A stretch of DNA of 12,770 nucleotides from CALEUX01 sp037439945 (GTDB taxonomy: Bacteria > Bacteroidota > Bacteroidia > Bacteroidales > Marinilabiliaceae). Shown piece by piece: positions 7,163-12,770 of the stretch. The stretch covers positions 1 to 12,770 of the forward strand of contig JBBIVA010000113.1 of NCBI GenBank assembly GCA_037439945.1, given 5' to 3'. The translations under genes and the position numbers were made by a program. Position 1 is the stretch's first letter; each line of letters starts with the position of its first letter. The notes beneath the pieces are model-generated. The model saw only the letters and a program-made list of their open reading frames with translations, had not been told where the DNA came from and made no database searches.

Positions 7163-8902
7163 TTATTCCCAGCCAGGATTTTGAACATATACTCCATTTG
7201 ACAAACGGACTTCGGATTCAGGTATTGGCACTAAACCTTTAGTCTGGGCTGGATAAGTTACTCTGTAAGTTGTATTTACGCCTGAATTGTTAACATTAGC
7301 TTCAACACCAAAAAAGTTATTTGTGGTTTCAACATCTCCCCAGCGTACTAAATCAAACCAACGAATCCCTTCAAAAGCGAGTTCATACAAGCGCTCTTTC
7401 TTCAAATTTAGTAAAGTGTAAGCAAGCGGGGCAAGCCCTGCCCTTTGGCGTACGGCATTCATACCAGTGGCAGTACCGGTTAATTCGGAATGCATCAATA
7501 AAACATCTGCAAAGCGCAAATAGAAGAAATCCTGGGCAGCCCAAAGTTGAAATGGGTCCCCGTGCTTCATATTATATATATAATAAAACAGTCCTTTAGT
7601 ACCGTCAGGGCCACCGTGTTGAATAGTTGTGTACTTTTTATTCATTAACCCTGTGTTGTGGTCACCTTTACCAATGCTCCACCCTTGCAGGCCATGGTCA
7701 ACAGCTTTTGAATTCAAATTCAAAACAGAACCTTCTTTCCGTATATCATCATTAGGCCATTGATCATATAATGCAGGATGCACCGTTCCCCATCCCCAAC
7801 CTTGGCCAAAAGGTACCAACGAATGGTCGCGAATGCCAAAGAACAAAGGAATCCGGTTATTGAATTTTTGTCCATACGACCAATCGGCAAGTCCATATCT
7901 CATTGCAAACATAACCTCCCTGTTGCCTGTGCCAACAGTTGCATTTGGCCCGTCCTGTCCAACCCATTCAAGCCCATTGGTTTCTGCCCATGGTAAAACT
8001 GGATGTGTACCGGTAGGATTATATTTCCTAGCATTTTTATTAACATGTGCATAAGGCCACAGGTTTCGGAAATCACTAACCAATGCATAACCGCTATTGG
8101 CAATTACATCTTCCAATTCAGTAATAACTTGGGCTTTGGTTAAACTTCCTCCATTAGGTAGAGGTAAAACATCAGTAGCCTGCTTTTCAATATTGGTCAT
8201 GTAACCAGTGTAATGAAGATAGGCACGGGCTATATAACTTTTGGCCACCCAAACATTTGCATGTCCATACTCACTTAATGGAAAATTTTGGGCTTTTATC
8301 TTAGGCAAAGTTTCTGCAGCCATTTTAAAATCGCCAGCAATAAAGGCCCACGTATCGGAAAAAGAGGCACGGGCAACTTCCCTACTTGATTTTGTAGTAG
8401 GAATAAGCGGCATACCTCCAAAAAAGCGGGCTGCCCGGAACATGAGGAAACCACGCATAAAATAAGCTTCTCCCAATGTATTATTTTTGAACACTTCTGC
8501 TTCGGCTGCAGTATTAAAATACTTTGAAAAATCACCATTGGTAACTGCTTCAATAATAGCATTGGCCCGGTAAACACCATTGTATGTTTCCACCCAAAGT
8601 GAACGGTAAGTATCATCAGCAGGATCAACAAACCCGTCAACGTTTTTTGCCGACATATCATCCGGACCGCCTCCGCCAAACATATAATCGCTTAAAAGGT
8701 TGGCAGCTAAATGCTCTTCACTATGTGGATTATCTACAAATAGTGTATTGTAAACACCATTCATAGCCTCTTTAATATCGGTAGGAGTACGGTAAAAAGT
8801 TTCCAGGTTCTTCTCATACAGGTTCACTGTATCAAGATGATCGTCGCAACTGCTCATTATAAGCAATGCTCCTATTCCAATCGAATATATTATTTTTTTC
8901 AT
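7163..8902 (-). CDS. susD-like: SusD/RagB-family glycan-binding lipoprotein
   Basis: This 579-residue protein is the outer-membrane lipoprotein that caps the SusC barrel and captures oligosaccharides. The preferred ATG is 8902-8900, giving MKKIIYSIGIGALL and lipobox MSSC with C19 followed by DD. An upstream in-frame ATG at 8932 only adds MWPKLTNYKL before the signal peptide. SusD hallmarks include NLETFYRTPTDIKEAMNGVY near the N-terminus, helical repeats such as GEAYFMRGFLMFRAARFFGG and SYIARAYLHY, and the C-terminal block LRFADVLLMHSEL, NAVRQRAGL, LAFEGIRWFDLVRWGD. It ends with LVPIPESEV and QNPGWE, the typical SusD terminus. Length is normal for the family. It follows susC by 149 nt and precedes the SusE-like gene closely, so co-transcription is likely. 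The ligand is probably a beta-glucan by context only. Confidence 0.95.
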   Translation of the reverse strand: MKKIIYSIGIGALLIMSSCDDHLDTVNLYEKNLETFYRTPTDIKEAMNGVYNTLFVDNPHSEEHLAANLLSDYMFGGGGPDDMSAKNVDGFVDPADDTYRSLWVETYNGVYRANAIIEAVTNGDFSKYFNTAAEAEVFKNNTLGEAYFMRGFLMFRAARFFGGMPLIPTTKSSREVARASFSDTWAFIAGDFKMAAETLPKIKAQNFPLSEYGHANVWVAKSYIARAYLHYTGYMTNIEKQATDVLPLPNGGSLTKAQVITELEDVIANSGYALVSDFRNLWPYAHVNKNARKYNPTGTHPVLPWAETNGLEWVGQDGPNATVGTGNREVMFAMRYGLADWSYGQKFNNRIPLFFGIRDHSLVPFGQGWGWGTVHPALYDQWPNDDIRKEGSVLNLNSKAVDHGLQGWSIGKGDHNTGLMNKKYTTIQHGGPDGTKGLFYYIYNMKHGDPFQLWAAQDFFYLRFADVLLMHSELTGTATGMNAVRQRAGLAPLAYTLLNLKKERLYELAFEGIRWFDLVRWGDVETTNNFFGVEANVNNSGVNTTYRVTYPAQTKGLVPIPESEVRLSNGVYVQNPGWE

Positions 8903-9051
8903 GAGTTTATAGTTTGTTAATTTTGGCCACATGGTACTCGCTTAATAGTTGATTTATTGTAATACAAGGTTTGAAAGTGGCTTGTTTCATATTTTATTTA
9001 GTTTTAGTTAGAACAATTCATGTTTAAGAATTTACTCAAATATGTTTCATG
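8903..9051. other. susC-susD intergenic region
   Basis: This 149-nt AT-rich gap is longer than usual between susC and susD genes. I see no strong hairpin and no clear promoter. On the minus strand a 27-codon ORF (8990-8907, starting MKQATFKPC) ends 4 nt before the susD ATG. It lacks a recognisable ribosome site or family and is treated as a possible chance ORF. Confidence 0.5.
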
Positions 9052-12000
9052 TTAAAATGTAACATTCACACCAAACATAACAGTTCTTGGCAGCGGATAT
9101 AACCCGAGGTCAACGCCTGATGCCCATCCTTGGGGAGCATATCCAACTTCAGGGTCCATACCATCATACTTAGTAAATGTATAGAGATTGTTTACTGAAA
9201 CATAAAGAGCGGCTGAACGCATCCAATTAACATTTCTCAACCAACGATCAAATTTATATCCAAATGTAAGATTGTTAATCCTCAGGTAATCTGCATCATG
9301 CATAAAGATATCTGATATTAACTGGGTGTTGGCAGTAGTTGCATAGCTTAAGCGGGGAATTCGGTTGGAAGTTCCAGCTCCGTGCCAACGACCAAAAATC
9401 TGGGTTGTATAATTTTGAGTTAACTGGTCGGCGAAGGAGCGGTATGATTGCATCACCTGTAAGCCAAATTTCCCCGACATGGTTGTGTTTACATAAAAAC
9501 CTTTATACTCCGCATTTAACTGTATACCCATTTCAAAATCGGGTGATGGTTTTCCTAACATCACTTTGTCATCGTCATTAATAACGCCATCACCATTTTG
9601 GTCAACAAACCGAACATCACCCGGACGACGAGGAATAGTTGATTCTGACTCTATAATTATAGGTACACCTTCTTTAGTTACATAATTATCAACATCGGTC
9701 TGGTTCTGGAATAAGCCATTAGCCTTATAACCATAAAAATAACCTATAGGTTTACCTACTTCAACACGATAAATAGCGGCTGTTCCCTGAGAAAGAACAT
9801 GAGCATCGCCGGTGATAATACCTTCAGAGTTGGCCAAACGTGTTACCTTGTTTTTATTATAGGCACCGCTCACTGTGGCCCCATATCTGAAATCACCAAT
9901 ATTATCGTTCCAGTTTAATGAAATTTCAAAACCTTTGTTTTCAACGTCTCCGCCATTAATGAAAGGGGCACCAGCGCCATAGGTCCCTAAAATTGGGGCT
10001 AAAACTAACCAGTCCTTGGTTGTTTTCTGATACCAATCGAAGGTTAAACCAAGTCGTGAATTTATCAAACGGGCATCTATACCAATATTAATTTGTTCAG
10101 AAGTTTCCCAGGTTACATCCGGATTAGGTACGTTTGCAGGCAGGGCTGCAATGTCGGGAGTTTCTTTGTTTGGACCAAAGAAATACCCTTGGGCCCGATA
10201 AGCAATATTTGAGCTGTAAACAAAGTTATTGATAGACTGGTTACCATTTTGTCCCCAGCTGGCACGTAATTTCCCGTATGACAACCATGAAAGAGAACTC
10301 ATAAACTTTTCTTCAGAAAAATTCCAACCTGCTGAGATAGAAGGAAAGTAACCCCAACGATTATCAGGAGCAAAATTAGAAGAACCGTCAGCCCTGAAAG
10401 TAACATCGGCCATGTACTTTTCACTAAAGTTATATGATACCCTACCGATGTACGACATAAGGCCTCCACCCTGAGCGGCCCAATCTCTTCCCCAGGTTCC
10501 AATGTCACTGGTGGTTTTAGGGTTAGCGGTATTATCAACGTAAGCATATTTGGGATCGCCAAACAGAGTGTTGTTTTTTCTTCCACCAACATTAAAATTT
10601 AATATATTTTCCAACATCTCCGTTCCGGCCAATACTGAAAATTTATGAGCATCAAACCCGAAATCGTAAGTGGCAGTATTGGTCCAGGTATAATTAACGC
10701 CTTGATACATGTCCTGCTGAGCACCGTCTATTACATTTTGATACTGAGTGGCCAATTTATAGGTTGGAGACCATGATCTGCTATGGCCAAACCATGAGTC
10801 AACACCAAAGGCCGATCTGATTTTTAAATCTTTAATGGGTTCTATAATTGCATACACATTCCCTACAATGGTATTACCTTTACTCCAGCCATAATTGTGC
10901 CGGTAAAACATTCTTGCAATGGGGTTATGCTGTCCCATGGAAACACCCTCAAGTGTTGGCCCAAATCCACCTGTCCAGTGATTAATATCCTCCTGGTACC
11001 AATTTAATGGCATTAAAGGGTTGGTTACCAAAGCATCGTGCAAGTCGTTCCAATATATATTACCGGTAGCAACAGCCCTGTTTTTAGTATTCGTATAGGT
11101 AAAATTTTCCCCTACTGTTAAAATACTACGGTTTGAATTTTTGATTAATACCATTTCAGTGTTTAACCTTGCAGTCAAACGCTTATAACCGGCATTGGTT
11201 ACATCTCCACCTAATAAACCTGTTTGGTCGTAATAAGAAAAACCTGCCGAATATGTAACACCGTCGCCCGAACCGGCAATATTAATGGAATGGCTTTGCA
11301 CAGGTGCATTTTCTTTAGTCATCTCTTCAACCCAATTGGTTCCTTTCCAACCATTCTGTAATTTATTCCAAACATATTGGCCATATTGTGTACCAAGGTT
11401 ACCCGTAAATGTATTATTCAAATAGGTATTGCCATTAACCACAAGGTTTTCCCAGTTAAAAGGTGCAGAACCATCGTTAGATCTGGCTTCATCCATAATA
11501 AACATGTATTCCTGGGCATTAAGCACAGGCAATGTTTTGTAAATGTTCTGAACGCCATAATAACCATCATAAGAAATCTGAGGCGCAGCTCCTTTTGACC
11601 CTTTTTTAGTGGTTACGAGTACAACACCATTGGCAGCCCTTGATCCATAAATAGCAGCCGAAGCAGCATCCTTCAATACATCAATAGACTCAATATCGGA
11701 TGGGTTCAAAAAGTTAATATTACCCACTGCAACCCCATCAACAATATATAAAGGAGAAGCATTGCCAATGGTACCGGCACCACGAATGGTTACTTTTGTA
11801 CCGGCGCCAGGTGCACCATTATCGCGCGTAATATTAACACCGGGGGCTAATCCCTGGAGTGCCTGCATGGCATTCGAAGTATTAAGTTCGGCCAATTTAT
11901 CGCCCTTAATATTAATATTTGCCCCGGTAACCAACGCTTTCTTCTGAACCCCGTAACCTACAACGATTACTTCATCCAAATCGGTGAATTGGTCTTCCAT

Positions 12001-12273
12001 TTCAACATTAATTGTTGACGAACTTACAACTACTTCAAGTGTTTTTAAGCCAATAAAAGAAAAAACCAAGGTACTTCCTTGTTCAGTTAGCAAGGAATAA
12101 TTTCCGTTAACATCGGTTACAACCCCTCTTGTGGTACCCTTTTCAACAATGCTGACACCCGGTATCGGGAATCCGTCAGATTTTCCAGTCACACGTCCGG
12201 TGACAGTTACTTCCTGAGCTACAATCCAAGTGGATAGTATCAGTAAAATGAAAAGTCCTAGTGTTTTTTTCAT
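9052..12273 (-). CDS. susC-like: SusC/RagA-family TonB-dependent outer-membrane transporter
   Basis: This 1073-residue protein imports oligosaccharides across the outer membrane, driven by TonB-ExbBD, with SusD as its lid. A signal peptide (MKKTLGLFILLILSTWIVA) precedes QEVTVTGRV. Residues about 22-95 form a carboxypeptidase-D regulatory-like beta-sandwich (GVSIVEKGTTRGVVTDVNGNYS), typical of SusC. The TonB-box-like segment DEVIVVGYG is at 100-108. The plug domain (about 110-222) contains NAMQALQGLAPGVNI, VTIRGAGTI, PLYIVDG and IDVLKDAASAAIYGSRAANGVVLVTTKKG. The rest is the 22-stranded barrel, ending in the aromatic GVNVTF. Length is normal for SusC. It is the first gene of the cluster and its 5' region presumably holds the main PUL promoter. 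There is no FecR-interacting N-terminal secretin/TonB extension, so control by an ECF/anti-sigma pair through this protein is unlikely. Ligand inferred from neighbours. Confidence 0.97.
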   Translation of the reverse strand: MKKTLGLFILLILSTWIVAQEVTVTGRVTGKSDGFPIPGVSIVEKGTTRGVVTDVNGNYSLLTEQGSTLVFSFIGLKTLEVVVSSSTINVEMEDQFTDLDEVIVVGYGVQKKALVTGANINIKGDKLAELNTSNAMQALQGLAPGVNITRDNGAPGAGTKVTIRGAGTIGNASPLYIVDGVAVGNINFLNPSDIESIDVLKDAASAAIYGSRAANGVVLVTTKKGSKGAAPQISYDGYYGVQNIYKTLPVLNAQEYMFIMDEARSNDGSAPFNWENLVVNGNTYLNNTFTGNLGTQYGQYVWNKLQNGWKGTNWVEEMTKENAPVQSHSINIAGSGDGVTYSAGFSYYDQTGLLGGDVTNAGYKRLTARLNTEMVLIKNSNRSILTVGENFTYTNTKNRAVATGNIYWNDLHDALVTNPLMPLNWYQEDINHWTGGFGPTLEGVSMGQHNPIARMFYRHNYGWSKGNTIVGNVYAIIEPIKDLKIRSAFGVDSWFGHSRSWSPTYKLATQYQNVIDGAQQDMYQGVNYTWTNTATYDFGFDAHKFSVLAGTEMLENILNFNVGGRKNNTLFGDPKYAYVDNTANPKTTSDIGTWGRDWAAQGGGLMSYIGRVSYNFSEKYMADVTFRADGSSNFAPDNRWGYFPSISAGWNFSEEKFMSSLSWLSYGKLRASWGQNGNQSINNFVYSSNIAYRAQGYFFGPNKETPDIAALPANVPNPDVTWETSEQINIGIDARLINSRLGLTFDWYQKTTKDWLVLAPILGTYGAGAPFINGGDVENKGFEISLNWNDNIGDFRYGATVSGAYNKNKVTRLANSEGIITGDAHVLSQGTAAIYRVEVGKPIGYFYGYKANGLFQNQTDVDNYVTKEGVPIIIESESTIPRRPGDVRFVDQNGDGVINDDDKVMLGKPSPDFEMGIQLNAEYKGFYVNTTMSGKFGLQVMQSYRSFADQLTQNYTTQIFGRWHGAGTSNRIPRLSYATTANTQLISDIFMHDADYLRINNLTFGYKFDRWLRNVNWMRSAALYVSVNNLYTFTKYDGMDPEVGYAPQGWASGVDLGLYPLPRTVMFGVNVTF

Positions 12274-12327
12274 AGATAATTAAGATTTGTTTGTTAAAGC
12301 CTTCATGACATGTAAAATGATAATTTC

Positions 12328-12339
12328 AGTTCATGAACT
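12328..12339. promoter_or_regulatory. Perfect palindrome AGTTCATGAACT in the susC leader
   Basis: A 12-bp perfect palindrome lies 55-66 nt upstream of the SusC-like start codon. It could be half of a regulator site or a small RNA stem, but it is short and without a matching second copy nearby. Confidence 0.25.
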
Positions 12340-12542
12340 TTTTAGTTAGAATTGATCTGTCAATTAATGTTTGTTACTTTTTTGGTTAATATTTGTTGGG
12401 ATTTTCTCACAAAAGTATGCTCAAATGTTAATGTTTACTAATTTTTGTATTCACAAAAAACTCACAAGAACACATTATACGCTTCACTATTAACTCATCA
12501 TTATTTTTTTTATATTCTGTATTTCAATGTTTTATAATTACT

Positions 12543-12573
12543 CAAAATTAAATTAACATACTCATTTAACAAC
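12543..12573 (-). promoter_or_regulatory. Possible promoter of the susC-led operon
   Basis: On the minus strand GTTG (12573-12570) and TAATTTTG (12550-12543) are 19 nt apart, matching the Bacteroidota -33 TTTG and -7 TAnnTTTG with one mismatch. This would give a leader of roughly 260 nt. A competing -7 match, TACTTTTG at 12417-12410, is closer to the gene but lacks a spaced TTTG, and a further one is at 12599-12592. The choice among them is weak. Confidence 0.25.
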
Positions 12574-12622
12574 TCACTTTGTGATTATATGCAAAACTAA
12601 ACCCTTTAACTATTTTTAACTT

Positions 12623-12742
12623 TTACGGTCTTTGTTTGAGGGTAAACCAAAATAATAGAACAAATAAGTCTTTTGATGTGCAATCGAAAATGTTAATAAT
12701 CTTGCCAGAACGGGGATTTAACCCAAATTTGTCTTTAGCCAT
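12623..12742 (-). CDS. Hypothetical 39-residue small protein
   Basis: A 39-codon ORF starts at ATG 12742-12740 and ends with TAA at 12625-12623. The first residues are MAKDKFGLNPRSGK, hydrophilic and plausibly coding with GC-richer codons (CCC CGT TCT GGC AAG) than the surrounding DNA. The second half holds a hydrophobic stretch (DLFVLLFWFTL). A 23-bp palindrome sits directly before it (12745-12767). I do not recognise a family. It may be a small gene, the remnant of a decayed one, or chance. It lies about 350 nt upstream of the SusC-like gene on the same strand. Confidence 0.3.
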   Translation of the reverse strand: MAKDKFGLNPRSGKIINIFDCTSKDLFVLLFWFTLKQRP

Positions 12743-12744
12743 TT

Positions 12745-12767
12745 TTTCTAATGACCGTCATTAGAAA
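12745..12767. repeat. 23-bp near-perfect palindrome (11-bp arms)
   Basis: TTTCTAATGAC and GTCATTAGAAA are perfectly complementary arms around one central C. In the minus direction the right end is followed by AAAAAA, so it is not a terminator for a minus-strand transcript. In the plus direction it reaches the window edge. It sits 2 nt before the ATG of the 39-codon ORF. It may be an operator for a dimeric regulator, or the stem of a terminator of a plus-strand transcript. Confidence 0.5.
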
Positions 12768-12770
12768 TTA

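Larger units (their letters stand above)
12274..12622. promoter_or_regulatory. Upstream region and leader of the PUL
   Basis: This AT-rich stretch of about 350 nt lies before the SusC-like gene and contains no supportable gene. The susC start lacks a Shine-Dalgarno and is preceded by an A-rich segment, as is common in Bacteroidota. It includes a perfect 12-bp palindrome AGTTCATGAACT at 12328-12339 and a candidate promoter at 12543-12573, both listed separately. It probably carries the induction control of the cluster, but no regulator gene is adjacent within the window. Confidence 0.5.

Noticed and set aside
7321..8766. Several plus- and minus-strand ORFs of 60-130 codons overlapping the susD gene
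   Set aside because: They are shadow frames of a clear SusD coding sequence, with no domain or signal features of their own.
9339..11947. ORFs of 60-100 codons overlapping the susC gene in other frames
   Set aside because: They lie entirely inside a convincing SusC gene and have no recognisable protein features.
12705..12730. tRNA T-arm-like sequence on the minus strand (GGGTTAAATCCC)
   Set aside because: The T-loop lacks the conserved C, the arm does not pair properly, and no acceptor, D or anticodon arms are found nearby.
1..12770. CRISPR arrays, rRNA, tRNA, complete insertion sequences or defence genes
   Set aside because: No spaced direct repeats, RNA gene signatures, transposase or defence motifs were seen on either strand.

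Overview
The window looks like part of the chromosome of an AT-rich Bacteroidota bacterium, probably from a draft or metagenome assembly because it holds a run of Ns. The evidence is a SusC/SusD pair, Bacteroidota-style lipoprotein signal peptides and a type IX secretion (T9SS) C-terminal sorting domain. The T9SS tail and the gene set resemble environmental or marine lineages, but no lower taxon can be fixed from this sequence.

All six recognised genes lie on the minus strand and form a polysaccharide utilization locus (PUL). In transcription order, from right to left, they are: a SusC-type TonB-dependent transporter (9052-12273), a SusD-type glycan-binding lipoprotein (7163-8902), a SusE-position surface glycan-binding lipoprotein (6304-7125), a GH3 beta-glucosidase lipoprotein (3472-5736), a GH16 lipoprotein endo-glucanase cut by an assembly gap (2398-3214, Ns at 3088-3130), and a large multimodular GH16 enzyme with a T9SS tail (86-2386). 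A hairpin terminator closes the cluster at 63-83.

The gene combination points to laminarin or another beta-1,3-containing glucan. The two GH16 enzymes, one exported by T9SS and one lipid-anchored, would cut the polymer. The SusE-like protein and SusD would hold the fragments at the surface, SusC would import them, and the GH3 enzyme would release glucose. The substrate is inferred from family combination and motifs and is not proven.

Non-coding stretches are: 12274-12770 upstream of susC, with two palindromes and a possible 39-codon ORF; 8903-9051 between susC and susD; 5737-6303 between the SusE-like gene and GH3, which holds a 150-bp element with 21-bp terminal inverted repeats resembling a MITE; and 3215-3471 between GH3 and the GH16 pair, with a possible promoter. 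No regulator gene (SusR, hybrid two-component or ECF/anti-sigma) lies in the window. The PUL type is familiar. The less explained parts are the duplicated module in the T9SS GH16, the Trp-rich C-terminal domain of the SusE-like protein, the MITE-like element, and the palindrome plus small ORF at the right edge.
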